51,662 bases of DNA from Candidatus Gastranaerophilales bacterium (lineage in GTDB: Bacteria > Cyanobacteriota > Vampirovibrionia > Gastranaerophilales > Gastranaerophilaceae): NCBI GenBank assembly GCA_944323935.1, contig CALUUJ010000004.1, positions 79,062-130,723 of the forward strand, given 5' to 3'. A program made the position numbers and the translations under genes. Of the stretch, positions 17,883-26,869 are shown one piece after another (within the stretch, counting starts at the first letter, position 1; each line of letters opens with the position of its first letter). The notes under the pieces were generated by a model. That model saw nothing but the letters and a program-made list of their open reading frames with translations, did no database searches and was not told where the DNA came from.

Positions 17883-20291
17883 TTATTTTACTCTTTTAAA
17901 TATGACAGTAGACTCACCAGCAAGCTTTATAGGAATATTATTAACACCATCTGAACTAATTGTATTTGAGTTAATAAAATTACCAGTTCCTCCATATTTT
18001 CTATCATCAGTATTCAAAACTTCTATCCATTCTCCTGCTGGGAACTTTATATAATAATCAGCAGCATTATAACGAGGATAATCAGAGTCATTAAAATTAG
18101 TTATAGAGAAAATTTCATTATTATTATCAAAATCTTTTGCGTGTGTTGCAATAACTTGTGAAGATTGATGTTTAACAGTATTTTCAGCTATTATTACACC
18201 ATTTGTTAATGCTGAATTTTCAGCATTTATACTATTTAAATCTCTTGTCAGATTTCTAAATTTATTCATCATTGTTCTTCCGTTAGATGAATATTTTATA
18301 TTACCGAATGTTGATTCTTGAAGAGCTGGTTTTCCGGGTTTATAACCTTTTTCAACATACAAATAATCTTCATTTTTAACAGAATCAAACTCTCTAAAGA
18401 ATCTAAACGGAGTCAAATCAGCTCTTTCGTCACCTTGGAAAATCATTTTAGGTCCTGGAATAGAATATGTTCTGGCTAATGCCATTTTGTTCTTATCGAA
18501 ACTTCTTGTATATGCCATTTTCAAGCTATCGAAAGTGATACCTGAATTTTTCTTAATGCCGTTTGGTTCAAGTACTTCATCTTTAAATGCTTGTTCAATA
18601 GCACTCACCCATTTTTTATAATTAATTCCTTCGGTATTATATCTTTCAAGTTTTCCTGTTTGTAAAAGAATAGCAAGCTTTTCTGCAACAAGTTGAGCTT
18701 TTTGGAACGTAACTGTTCTTGTTGCATCTTCTATACTCATACCATTTTTTTCTTTTAAAGCAAGTGCTCTTTCTTTATCTTCATCACTAAGTGTAATATG
18801 GTCATTTAAATGAAGCATAGGAACCATCAATTTTGAAAGCAATCTGGAGCCTTCAAAATTTCCAATTTCATCATGACTCATAACATATTTGACTCTATCT
18901 TGAGAACAATAACAAGCCTTTTCAAATCTATCTAAATTTATAATTCCATATAAGCCGTCTTTTAAAGTATGATAATAATTAAAATCCCATTCGCTATCAT
19001 AACCAAGCCTGCCTAATGTAGTATTGCCATTTGAAATATTTTCTATCGCATCACAATGAACTTGCTCTGACTGTCCGATTCCACTTTCAAAAGGTTTTAA
19101 AGGATTCACCACTCTTTTATCATGTGGTTCATCATAATTATTCCAAAAATTTCCATTATCATCAACACTGATACCATTTCTAGCATCTTCTGCAATAAGA
19201 AAAGCATCAGGTTTGTGATAATTAATCTCGGCTGCTATTTGCTTCATTGTGCTATCAGATTCCATGAATTTTGTCATGTCTAGTCTGAGACCGTCACAAT
19301 GATAATTATCAATCCAATTAATCGCAGCATTTACAATATAATCTCTAACATATCTCGAATTTTGTCCTTCGAAATTAAATGCTTCACCAAATGCATTTTT
19401 GCCTTTTATGAACGGACCGGTTTTTAAAAGAGTTGCTCCATCAGGACCTAAATGATTAGGAACCATATCCATAATAACATTTAATCCTTGTTCATGTGCA
19501 AAATCAATAAAAGATTTTAAAGAATCAGGACCACCTAAGTGTTCAGATGGAGACATTTTATCAACACCATCATATCCCCAGTTAAAAGAATATGTATTTT
19601 CAACAGGCATAATTTCAATAGCATTAAAACCAAGCTGTGGAAGTGCTTTTATTATAGTTTTTGCACTTTCAAAAGTTCCTTTTTTAGTTAAACTTGCAGT
19701 ATTAAATTCATAGATTCTTGCAGAATCAACTCTTGATAATCGATTTTGATTATTAGCTAATCTTGAAATTCTTCTTTTATCATTTTTATACCAATTCTCA
19801 TCTTTCCACACATATAAGGAATGATCATAAACTGTAGAAGCTCCAAGTAAACTTTCTTGTCTGAAAGAATATGGATCTTTTACCCGAGCAACTTCTCCAT
19901 TACCTTTATATAAAGTAAAGTAATATTTATCTCCGTGTGAAACTTCTCCAGCTGGAATTTTTTTATCTGTTACAAAAACACCATTGCCACAATTCATTAA
20001 TTCATATGTTTTTACAGAATTTTCATTATTTCGTTTTTGAACAGTTACTTCAACTTTTTTTGTATCAGGATATGTTAATAATTTAAAAGAAACCTCTTTC
20101 GAGTCTGGATCAACAACAGCACCCCAGCTCTTATGTTCAGCCCAAGTACGACCAAATGAAACCGGTTTATAGCAAATACCAGATATAGAATTAATTGAAG
20201 AACACAAATTTATGTCCTTCTTATAAGCACTATGAACTGGTAAACCATTTTTTTGCAATACATTTACAGAATTAATACCATTAACTTTCAC
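17883..20291 (-). CDS. GH13 alpha-glucan enzyme, TreZ/branching-enzyme-like
   Basis: 802 aa from a GTG start preceded by TTGGGG. An N-terminal CBM48-like beta domain (about 55-145) is followed by a GH13 barrel. Region I is MDMVPNHLG, region II GLRLDMTK with nucleophile D338, region III IAEDARN with acid/base E368 and region IV MSHDEIGN with H473-D474. ARIYEFNTASL, the WGYDGVDKMSP block and AEDARN..HDEIGN resemble maltooligosyltrehalose trehalohydrolase (TreZ) more than typical GlgB, though GlgB-type branching activity is possible. All catalytic residues are present. The N-terminus is polar and unlike the family, with KPVSFG at 42-47. There is no signal peptide. No trehalose synthase partner is in the window. 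Roles in glycogen or trehalose metabolism are inference. Confidence 0.82.
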   Translation of the reverse strand: MKVNGINSVNVLQKNGLPVHSAYKKDINLCSSINSISGICYKPVSFGRTWAEHKSWGAVVDPDSKEVSFKLLTYPDTKKVEVTVQKRNNENSVKTYELMNCGNGVFVTDKKIPAGEVSHGDKYYFTLYKGNGEVARVKDPYSFRQESLLGASTVYDHSLYVWKDENWYKNDKRRISRLANNQNRLSRVDSARIYEFNTASLTKKGTFESAKTIIKALPQLGFNAIEIMPVENTYSFNWGYDGVDKMSPSEHLGGPDSLKSFIDFAHEQGLNVIMDMVPNHLGPDGATLLKTGPFIKGKNAFGEAFNFEGQNSRYVRDYIVNAAINWIDNYHCDGLRLDMTKFMESDSTMKQIAAEINYHKPDAFLIAEDARNGISVDDNGNFWNNYDEPHDKRVVNPLKPFESGIGQSEQVHCDAIENISNGNTTLGRLGYDSEWDFNYYHTLKDGLYGIINLDRFEKACYCSQDRVKYVMSHDEIGNFEGSRLLSKLMVPMLHLNDHITLSDEDKERALALKEKNGMSIEDATRTVTFQKAQLVAEKLAILLQTGKLERYNTEGINYKKWVSAIEQAFKDEVLEPNGIKKNSGITFDSLKMAYTRSFDKNKMALARTYSIPGPKMIFQGDERADLTPFRFFREFDSVKNEDYLYVEKGYKPGKPALQESTFGNIKYSSNGRTMMNKFRNLTRDLNSINAENSALTNGVIIAENTVKHQSSQVIATHAKDFDNNNEIFSITNFNDSDYPRYNAADYYIKFPAGEWIEVLNTDDRKYGGTGNFINSNTISSDGVNNIPIKLAGESTVIFKRVK

Positions 20292-20388
20292 AATAAAACC
20301 CCAACACTAAACACACAAAATATAAGTTTATTGAAACATATTTTGTGCCATTTATACAAAATTTGTAATAAAAAATTTACAATAAAAT

Positions 20389-20417
20389 TTGATTTTTTTT
20401 TGAAAATTTATTAATAT
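20389..20417 (+). promoter_or_regulatory. Candidate promoter for rubrerythrin
   Basis: TTGATT (20389-20394), a 17-base spacer and TAATAT (20412-20417). It would give a short leader holding the AAGGAG site. Confidence 0.5.
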
Positions 20418-20442
20418 TTTTAGAAAAGAAAAGGAGAATATT

Positions 20443-20985
20443 ATGCCGGATTTAAAAGGAAGTAAAACAGAACAAAATTTAATGACAGCCTTTGCAGGTG
20501 AGTCTCAAGCAAGAAATAAATATACATACTATGCATCACAAGCAAAAAAAGAAGGTTTCGTTCAAATTAGTAAAATTTTTGAAGAAACTGCGAACAACGA
20601 AAAAGAACACGCAAAAATATGGTTTAAATATTTACATAACGGTTCTATTCCTGAAACTCTCAAAAATTTAGAAGATGCCGCAGACGGAGAAAACTATGAA
20701 TGGACAGACATGTATGCAACATTTGCAAAAGAAGCAAAAGAAGAAGGTTTTGAAGAATTAGCTGTTCTTTTTGATATGGTTGCAAAAATAGAGAAAACCC
20801 ACGAAGAAAGATATAGAAAATTACTTGAAAGCGTTAAAAACGACAAAGTATTTGCAAGAGATAAAAAAATTGTTTGGGAATGTGCAAATTGTGGTCATCA
20901 TGTTGAAAGTGAAAAAGCCCCTGAAATATGTCCAGTATGTAAACATCCAAAAGCATATTTCTTTGAAACTGTTATAAATTACTAA
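20443..20985 (+). CDS. rbr: Rubrerythrin
   Basis: 180 aa, family length. The N-terminal ferritin-like diiron domain (about 1-140) has the paired ExxH-type ligands: [22 protein letters not shown], and later [21 protein letters not shown]. The C-terminal rubredoxin domain has [12 protein letters not shown] and [12 protein letters not shown], giving four cysteines for one iron. Rubrerythrin reduces hydrogen peroxide to water in anaerobes, using electrons passed through rubredoxin. This supports an anaerobic or microaerophilic lifestyle. AAGGAG precedes the ATG. It is a single-gene unit with promoter and terminator. Confidence 0.96.
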   Translation: MPDLKGSKTEQNLMTAFAGESQARNKYTYYASQAKKEGFVQISKIFEETANNEKEHAKIWFKYLHNGSIPETLKNLEDAADGENYEWTDMYATFAKEAKEEGFEELAVLFDMVAKIEKTHEERYRKLLESVKNDKVFARDKKIVWECANCGHHVESEKAPEICPVCKHPKAYFFETVINY

Positions 20986-20988
20986 AAA

Positions 20989-21009
20989 GAGACCGCTTAA
21001 TGCGGTCTC
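20989..21009. terminator. Bidirectional intrinsic terminator
   Basis: 8-bp stem GAGACCGC/GCGGTCTC with a 5-base loop, flanked by A and T runs, between convergent rubrerythrin and the small coiled-coil gene. Confidence 0.82.
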
Positions 21010-21020
21010 CTAAATTTTTA

Positions 21021-21272
21021 TTATGCAGTTGTTGAGTATACAACACCAGTTTTTTTAGCTTTATCTAATACAACTGGGGCTTCAAGTAAAAATTTCTGCG
21101 CTTTATATTCGAAATCAGAAATTTCACCCGCTTTGTGTTTTTGTTCAAGTTCTTTCAATTTTTCTGCACGTTTTATTCCTTCTCTAACAATTTTTCTAAT
21201 TTCTTGTTGTCTTTGCATAACCTGTATTGGTGTTTGTGGCGTTTTTACACTGTTTAATGCTGTTGTACTCAT
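21021..21272 (-). CDS. Small coiled-coil protein, unknown
   Basis: 83 aa. A polar N-terminus (about 1-20) is followed by a charged helical stretch (about 20-60, rich in Arg, Lys, Glu and Gln) with coiled-coil character, then a short hydrophobic tail. No family is recognised. The short linker-helix pattern EQKHKAGEISDFEYKAQKFL resembles the SHOCT-type short helical motif, though I would not insist. AAGGAG lies 6 bases before ATG. It lies downstream of the diguanylate cyclase on the same strand, with a 107-base gap. Confidence 0.65.
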   Translation of the reverse strand: MSTTALNSVKTPQTPIQVMQRQQEIRKIVREGIKRAEKLKELEQKHKAGEISDFEYKAQKFLLEAPVVLDKAKKTGVVYSTTA

Positions 21273-21379
21273 AACTTCTCCTTACTTTATAAATAATACA
21301 ATTTAATTTATATTCTATAAAGTCAAAATTATGTAGCTTATTGCTTGTAAAAATTTTATTGTAAAGAAATATAAACAAA

Positions 21380-23251
21380 TTATGATATAAAACCAACTTG
21401 GTTTCGACCGTTTTCTTTTGCTTTGTATAGACATTTATCAGCATATTCAATAAGTTCTGTCGGTGTCTTTCCATTTTCTGGATATGTAGAAACACCAAGA
21501 CTTATAGTTATATTAACTTCTAGTTCAGGAGTTAATTCATATTTTTTTTCTGCTATTATTTCACAAATTTTTTGAGCAGTCTTTATAGCATCATTTCTAT
21601 TAGTATTATTTAGAATAATAGTCATTTCTTCACCGCCATATCTGCAAACTAAATCCTCAGATCTTACACTCTTTTTAAGAGTACTAGCCACATGTTTTAA
21701 TACAGCATCCCCAGCTTGATGCCCATACTTATCATTAAATTTTTTGAAAAAATCTATATCAATTAATATTAATGAAAAATTAGTTTTATTTTTTTCTGAT
21801 TGAATAATTTTCTGTCTTATTTGTTCTTGAAAGAAACGATGATTATATAATTCTGTTAACCCATCAGTTGTTGCTAATTTATATGTATATTCAAAATCTC
21901 TTGATTTAAGTAAATATTTAATAATAAAAGAACAAATAAAAAGGAAAATAGAGCAAGCAACCGGAATGACAAGCCAAACCCATACATTATATTTTTCCAT
22001 AACATATGTTGTAAAATATGAATATGTAACAGTCAGAAATGCAAATAAAATCAATGATACATAAACCGATTTTATTCTGAATACCGTAAAAATAACTGCA
22101 GCAGACAGAATTATCGATATTAAAATATTATATGGCAAAGATGCATTATGTATTAATGAATTATCAAGTATGTTATTAAACAAAGTTGCATGAATTTCTA
22201 CACCAGGTAAATATTTACTTGTCGGAACAGTCTTAATATCTGAGAGCGCAAAAACATTCGTTCCAATATATACAATTTTATCTTCAAATAAATTATCGGG
22301 TAAAATGGCTCTTTTTCCTTCTTTTTTTGCTTGAATAGATTTAAAAATCTGCCAAAAAGATACATATTTAAATGTTGTATCAACCTCTGTACCACTTTTT
22401 CCATACCAATTTAAAATTGCTTCACCTTTTTCAGTTAAAGGAATCTTTCTTTTACCTAATAATAAATTATTGTTGGAATCTATAACTAAATCTTCTATAT
22501 TTTCATTTTCATATTCATTAAGATAATCAATTATCATTTTTACAGTCATATAAAGATAATAGTCGTCTTGTATTACAGTATAATTTGTTTGATTATATTT
22601 TGGATATTTTACAATTATAGGAACAGTTCTTGTATAACCATCATCAGATTTTGGCGTATTTATATGTCCAATATTTTTAGTAGCATTGATAATTTCAGGC
22701 ATTATTATACGACAATTTGTATACTCATACGGATAAAAATTATCAGAAAAAACTTTAATTTTAGATTTTATTTTTTCATCTATACTTGGCGGTTTTCTTA
22801 AATCAAAAGAATAATCATCAAAATTAAATGCAGTATAAGTATTTTTATATTTTTTAAATCCTTCAATAAGTTTATTATCACTATTTGGAATTCTGTTTAA
22901 AGATTTTATAAATAATAAATCAAAAGCAACATACTTTGGTTTCTGGTTTTGTATATAATCAAGGATTTCCGCATAAGCGTTTCTCGGAATAGGCCAGTCG
23001 CCGTATGTTTCAATCAAGTATTCATAAGAAGGATCATCAACAGTTACAATTATTATATCTTTATTAACTTTTTTATTTTTAGATATTATATTTTGTCTTA
23101 TATCAAATGATTTATTTTCTAATGTTTTAATTAAATTCTTTGTTTCTACATTCTGAAGAAAAATAAAACCAAAAATAAAAATTACAAACAAAATAAATGA
23201 GAAAAAAATATCATAACGATGCCTGTATATCAAATTAATAAATTTATTCAT
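21380..23251 (-). CDS. CHASE2-GGDEF diguanylate cyclase
   Basis: 623 aa. One membrane segment (about 12-32), an extracytoplasmic CHASE2 sensor (about 35-365, with IIVTVDDPSYEYLIETYGDWP and DKIVYIGTNVFA), three membrane helices (about 375-455) and a cytoplasmic GGDEF domain (about 465-623). The active-site loop reads RYGGEEM, so GGEE is intact while the fifth position is Met rather than Phe/Tyr. DIDFFKKFNDKYGHQAGD and ISLGVSTYP are also typical. It should make cyclic di-GMP under control of the same kind of sensor as the cyclase at 6779. No EAL domain is fused. GGAGAG precedes the ATG. A 41-codon small frame lies directly upstream. Confidence 0.92.
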   Translation of the reverse strand: MNKFINLIYRHRYDIFFSFILFVIFIFGFIFLQNVETKNLIKTLENKSFDIRQNIISKNKKVNKDIIIVTVDDPSYEYLIETYGDWPIPRNAYAEILDYIQNQKPKYVAFDLLFIKSLNRIPNSDNKLIEGFKKYKNTYTAFNFDDYSFDLRKPPSIDEKIKSKIKVFSDNFYPYEYTNCRIIMPEIINATKNIGHINTPKSDDGYTRTVPIIVKYPKYNQTNYTVIQDDYYLYMTVKMIIDYLNEYENENIEDLVIDSNNNLLLGKRKIPLTEKGEAILNWYGKSGTEVDTTFKYVSFWQIFKSIQAKKEGKRAILPDNLFEDKIVYIGTNVFALSDIKTVPTSKYLPGVEIHATLFNNILDNSLIHNASLPYNILISIILSAAVIFTVFRIKSVYVSLILFAFLTVTYSYFTTYVMEKYNVWVWLVIPVACSIFLFICSFIIKYLLKSRDFEYTYKLATTDGLTELYNHRFFQEQIRQKIIQSEKNKTNFSLILIDIDFFKKFNDKYGHQAGDAVLKHVASTLKKSVRSEDLVCRYGGEEMTIILNNTNRNDAIKTAQKICEIIAEKKYELTPELEVNITISLGVSTYPENGKTPTELIEYADKCLYKAKENGRNQVGFIS

Positions 23252-23273
23252 AGACTCTCCAATAGGTAATAAT

Positions 23274-23399
23274 TTAATTATTATCTATTTTTGAAGTTTT
23301 TTCAATTTCTTCAATATTCTTTAAAAATATCTTATATAAATAATTTAATTCATCAGGATTAACTAAGAAACCAAGTAAACAATGTTCATTTAAATTCAT
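23274..23399 (-). CDS. Possible 41-aa small protein upstream of the diguanylate cyclase
   Basis: An open frame begins at ATG 23399 and ends with TAA 22 bases before the cyclase start. It encodes MNLNEHCLLGFLVNPDELNY and then a Lys/Glu-rich helix. The sequence has protein-like composition, and the gap and direction fit an operon or leader peptide. The ribosome site is weak (TAGG further than usual). It could equally be chance in AT-rich sequence. Confidence 0.35.
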   Translation of the reverse strand: MNLNEHCLLGFLVNPDELNYLYKIFLKNIEEIEKTSKIDNN

Positions 23400-23707
23400 T
23401 TATAAAAACCTATCAGCCTATATTTATTATTTTAAACTTCCAATAAAAGTTAACATCAACTTATAGTATGAGTAATTACATTAAATATATCAATTATTTA
23501 TATGAATTTTAATTATTTTATAATTCAAATTTTTAAATAAAAGTAATTAGCCATAACTATTGTAGGAAAAGGTAATGAATAGAGAGTAGCTTACATATCA
23601 TAATTCAAAGATAGAAATAATATAAAAAATTATAAAAATACAAAAATTAAAAATAGATAAACAGAAATGTTTGCCTGTAACATTTCTTTTATGAACAAGG
23701 AGGAAAA
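23400..23707 (+). other. Long AT-rich gap upstream of the SLH protein gene
   Basis: About 308 bases without a convincing gene. It should hold divergent promoters, but no pair of boxes stands out. The only clear structures are the inverted repeat at 23663-23687 and the AAGGAGG ribosome site at 23697-23703. Confidence 0.5.
23663..23687 (+). promoter_or_regulatory. 5'-UTR hairpin before the SLH protein gene
   Basis: A perfect 9-bp inverted repeat AGAAATGTT/AACATTTCT with a 7-base loop is followed by TTT, ending 10 bases before the AAGGAGG ribosome site. It may stabilise the mRNA, attenuate transcription or bind a dimeric protein; sequence cannot decide. Confidence 0.5.
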
Positions 23708-25738
23708 ATGAAATTAAACAAAATGACACTTGCCGCCGTAGTAACAATCGGTGTTTTAGCAGGTACAAATGCAGGTTTTACACAAGAAACAGCAACTGAA
23801 ATGTCAAATGAGCGTTTGGCAGCTTGCCCATTGTCTGGATGCCCTTCTCCTGTGACACCACAAACAGCAAAATGTCCAAAATGTCTTAATGATATAGATA
23901 GTTGTACTTGTCAACCTAAACAAGAAGAACAATGTGACCCTTGTGCAAAAAAAACAGATTGCGATAGCTGTCAACCTGTAGCACAAGACTGTAACCCATG
24001 TCCATCCGTCGCACAATGTCCGCAGCCATCAACTCCAACATGTGCAGTATGCCCACAGCCGGCAGATGGCAAAAAATTCCAACAACAAGTTTATGCTTAC
24101 CCTAATGCCATTTATGGAAACAACCAAGTTGTTGGAGAAAGAAATAATGGTTTGTTCCTAGGAGATGATTCAATAACATCATTTTCAGGCGTTCCTGTAG
24201 CAGAAGCTCAGCCTACAACTGTAGGATGCGGATGTGACGACGGTAGCATGACAGGAGCTGCAGCTCCACTACCTTGTTTGGATAATCCACCATGCGCTAC
24301 TGGTATACCCGTAGACAGGAATCCGCAAAATATAGATGGAGCAGGATGTCCAATGCAAATTCACACAAATACAAGTATGGAAGCAATAAAAAAATCTATG
24401 GAACCATTTGAATATTCAGCAATGACAGGAGGAGCAGCTCCAATTGCAAGTGTATTTGAAGATGTTCCTGATGGTTACTGGGCAAGCTGTGATATAAATA
24501 CATTAACAGAAAATAATATCATAGCAGGATATCCTGATAGAACATATAAACCAAGTTTACCTGTATCAAGAGCAGAAATGGCAACATTAGTTGTAAAAGG
24601 CTTTAATTTGAATGATGATGTATCTTGTCCATCAAGCATGTTTAAAGACGTACCTGAATCACATTGGGCAAATAAAACAATTGCAAAAGCAGTTGCAAAT
24701 GGTTTAATGACAGGATATCCAAATAATATGTTTAAACCAAATCAGCCAATTTCAAGAGCTGAAGCATTTTCTATAATGGCAAAAAGTATAAATTGTCCAA
24801 TGGATGAATGTAAGGCTGAGACAGTTTTAAGCCAATATTGTGATGGAAATGATGTTCCAAATTGGGCTAAAGTACCGGTTGCAAAAGTATTAGAATCCGG
24901 AGGAATATCTGAATTTCCAAATCCTAAAGAAATTGCTCCAAATAAAGACGCAAGCCGTGCTGAAATTGCATCAATGTTAGAAAATGTCAGAGTCGCAATG
25001 GGCTATAGTAAGACAGATGATGTAGCATCTGATTGTGGATGTGAACCCAAAAAAGCATATTACGAAAGCGAAGAAGTAGTAACAATACCTACACTTCAAC
25101 TTACATTTAATGACGAAATTAGTGCAAAATCAGCTAATATTGGTGACAGATTTGCTGCTACAACAATTGATTCAGTAACAATAGATGGTGTAGAATTCCC
25201 GGCAGGTTCAAGAGTAGATGGTAAAGTTCTTGAAGTGGTTAGACCAACTAAACACTGCCAAGGTGCATTAAAATTATCATTTAACACAATAAAATTTGGG
25301 AAATGCAAAGCTGAATTACCAAATCAAATTTTAACCGCACAAGTTAATAAAGTTAAAAAACCAAATGCAATTGCACGTATAGTTGAATTCCCATTCACTT
25401 GGACCGGTGGTTTACTTGGCACTGTTGGTAGAACAGTAGGCGGTGCTATTGTAAGTGCAAGTAATGCAGTTGAACAAACAGTAAGCGGTATTGGCGTTGG
25501 TACCGGAGAAATTTTCCAAGGAGAATTTAAAGCAGCAGGCAGAAGCTATCTTGATGTAGGTAAAGCTATTGTTAAAGCACCGGTTGATGCAACAAGAACT
25601 GCTTTATCAGGAACTATGGGATTATTCCAATATACAGGCGACGAAATTACATATTTGGTTGATCCTAACGGAATGAAAGTATCTTCTATTAATCCAAGAG
25701 AAAAAGTAACAATTGCTTTTGGATGCAATGAACAATAA
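23708..25738 (+). CDS. SLH-domain surface protein with Cys-rich N-terminal region
   Basis: 676 aa. The signal peptide MKLNKMTLAAVVTIGVLAGT is followed by a region with 15 cysteines between residues 40 and 115, mostly as CxxC pairs (CPKC, CDPC, CDSC, CNPC). Three S-layer homology repeats follow: FEDVPDGYWA to SRAEMATLV (250-295), FKDVPESHWA to SRAEAFSIM (312-357) and VPNWAKVPVA to SRAEIASML (383-424). A beta-rich C-terminal region (about 455-676) contains a Gly/Ala/Val-rich amphipathic stretch (560-640). SLH domains bind the cell wall, and related cyanobacterial proteins are envelope-anchored. AAGGAGG and a hairpin in the leader suggest high expression. The next terminator makes it a single-gene unit. 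Confidence 0.88.
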   Translation: MKLNKMTLAAVVTIGVLAGTNAGFTQETATEMSNERLAACPLSGCPSPVTPQTAKCPKCLNDIDSCTCQPKQEEQCDPCAKKTDCDSCQPVAQDCNPCPSVAQCPQPSTPTCAVCPQPADGKKFQQQVYAYPNAIYGNNQVVGERNNGLFLGDDSITSFSGVPVAEAQPTTVGCGCDDGSMTGAAAPLPCLDNPPCATGIPVDRNPQNIDGAGCPMQIHTNTSMEAIKKSMEPFEYSAMTGGAAPIASVFEDVPDGYWASCDINTLTENNIIAGYPDRTYKPSLPVSRAEMATLVVKGFNLNDDVSCPSSMFKDVPESHWANKTIAKAVANGLMTGYPNNMFKPNQPISRAEAFSIMAKSINCPMDECKAETVLSQYCDGNDVPNWAKVPVAKVLESGGISEFPNPKEIAPNKDASRAEIASMLENVRVAMGYSKTDDVASDCGCEPKKAYYESEEVVTIPTLQLTFNDEISAKSANIGDRFAATTIDSVTIDGVEFPAGSRVDGKVLEVVRPTKHCQGALKLSFNTIKFGKCKAELPNQILTAQVNKVKKPNAIARIVEFPFTWTGGLLGTVGRTVGGAIVSASNAVEQTVSGIGVGTGEIFQGEFKAAGRSYLDVGKAIVKAPVDATRTALSGTMGLFQYTGDEITYLVDPNGMKVSSINPREKVTIAFGCNEQ

Positions 25739-25755
25739 GTAAAATCATTTTCTAT

Positions 25756-25786
25756 AAAAAGGTCTTAGATTAACTAAGACCTTTTT
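25756..25786 (+). terminator. Intrinsic terminator
   Basis: 13-bp stem AAAAAGGTCTTAG/CTAAGACCTTTTT with a 5-base loop, 17 bases after the SLH gene stop. Confidence 0.9.
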
Positions 25787-25843
25787 TAATTAAACTTTTT
25801 TTAAAAATATGTTAAAATTAACAATATTAGAAAAGAGGTTTAT

Positions 25844-26356
25844 ATGAAAGATAATACTGAATTTGAAATTGACTGCCCTGCGTGCGGGAAAAAAATGAAA
25901 AAGATTTATATGCCTGAGCAAGGTATTAATTTAGATGTTTGTGTAAATGGCTGCGGCGGTATATTTTTTGATAATAGAGAACTTGAAAAGTTTGATGAAA
26001 ATAAGGAAGATATTTCTCCATTAATATCTTTATTCGAAAATAAAAAATTTAAAAAAGTTGACGAAACAGATTTTAGAATTTGTCCGCTTTGTGGACAAAA
26101 AATGGTTAAAAATTATGCCAGTACAAAAAAAGAAGTTCAAGTAGACGAATGTTACTCTTGTGGTGGCAAGTTCTTAGACTATGGTGAACTGGAAAAAATA
26201 AGAGCACAATATGAAACAGAAGAAGAAAGAGCCTCTGATGTTATTTATGAATTATACTCACAAGTTGGAATAGAACTTGAAGATTTTAAACAAAAATGTG
26301 CAAAAAGCAAAATGAATTCAAGTTTTCTTTCAAAAATTATAAAAATTAAATACTAG
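25844..26356 (+). CDS. Double TFIIB-type zinc-ribbon protein
   Basis: 170 aa with two zf-TFIIB modules. The first is CPACGKKMKKI...CVNGCGGIFFDNRELEKF (about 10-53) and the second CPLCGQKMVKNY...CYSCGGKFLDYGELEKI (about 79-120). Each has the typical CxxC plus C-x2/3-CGG-x-F/W-x-D-x-x-E-L pattern expected to bind zinc. The last 50 residues are helical and basic. Proteins of this family are common in anaerobes, and no precise role is known to me. AGAGG precedes the ATG. The next gene follows after 52 bases with no terminator between, so they may be co-transcribed. Confidence 0.85.
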   Translation: MKDNTEFEIDCPACGKKMKKIYMPEQGINLDVCVNGCGGIFFDNRELEKFDENKEDISPLISLFENKKFKKVDETDFRICPLCGQKMVKNYASTKKEVQVDECYSCGGKFLDYGELEKIRAQYETEEERASDVIYELYSQVGIELEDFKQKCAKSKMNSSFLSKIIKIKY

Positions 26357-26408
26357 CAATTTTTTCCTTGTTTTTGTTTTATATATAACATAACTAAAAG
26401 GAGAAAAA

Positions 26409-26813
26409 ATGGATATAAAAAATGTTAGTAATCTACAGAACATACAAGTGCCAAATGCAACTTCTTCAATAAAGGATAATCAACCCAAAGTTGATCTTTC
26501 TGATCCGGTAGATACAGTTACTCTATCATCAACGCATGCAACAGAGCAGCCAAAAGGTTCTACTGCAAAAAAAATCGGAGTAGGGATTGCGTCTGCATTA
26601 TATCCAGGGTTAGGACAATTAGCAAATGGTGATGTTAAAAAAGGTGCAAAATTCTTCTTTGGACAAATGGCTTCTGATATTGGGTTTTCAGCTTTAGCTA
26701 TAGGTTTAGCATCTGTTAATCCCGCTCTTGGATTAGCGTTTGGTATTGCTGGAGGATTGGCTCACGCTGGCATTGCAATAGGAAGTATAGTTGATGCAGC
26801 AAAAAATGCTTAA
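26409..26813 (+). CDS. TM2-like small membrane protein
   Basis: 134 aa. The first 55 residues are polar and disordered-looking, ending in LSDPVDTVTLSSTHATEQPK. The rest contains a YPGLGQLANGDVKKGAKFFFG block typical of TM2/DUF5683-type proteins, and two to three hydrophobic segments rich in Gly and Ala. It is probably an inner-membrane protein; the family has no firm function. AAGGAG precedes the ATG. It is followed by a terminator shared with the convergent yebC gene. Confidence 0.75.
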   Translation: MDIKNVSNLQNIQVPNATSSIKDNQPKVDLSDPVDTVTLSSTHATEQPKGSTAKKIGVGIASALYPGLGQLANGDVKKGAKFFFGQMASDIGFSALAIGLASVNPALGLAFGIAGGLAHAGIAIGSIVDAAKNA

Positions 26814-26829
26814 ATATAGAAAATAAAAG

Positions 26830-26848
26830 AAGCCCTATAAAAGGGCTT
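26830..26848. terminator. Intrinsic terminator, probably bidirectional
   Basis: 7-bp stem AAGCCCT/AGGGCTT, 5-base loop, then a run of Ts, between convergent genes. Confidence 0.78.
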
Positions 26849-26869
26849 TTTTTATATGTCAATTTTTTC

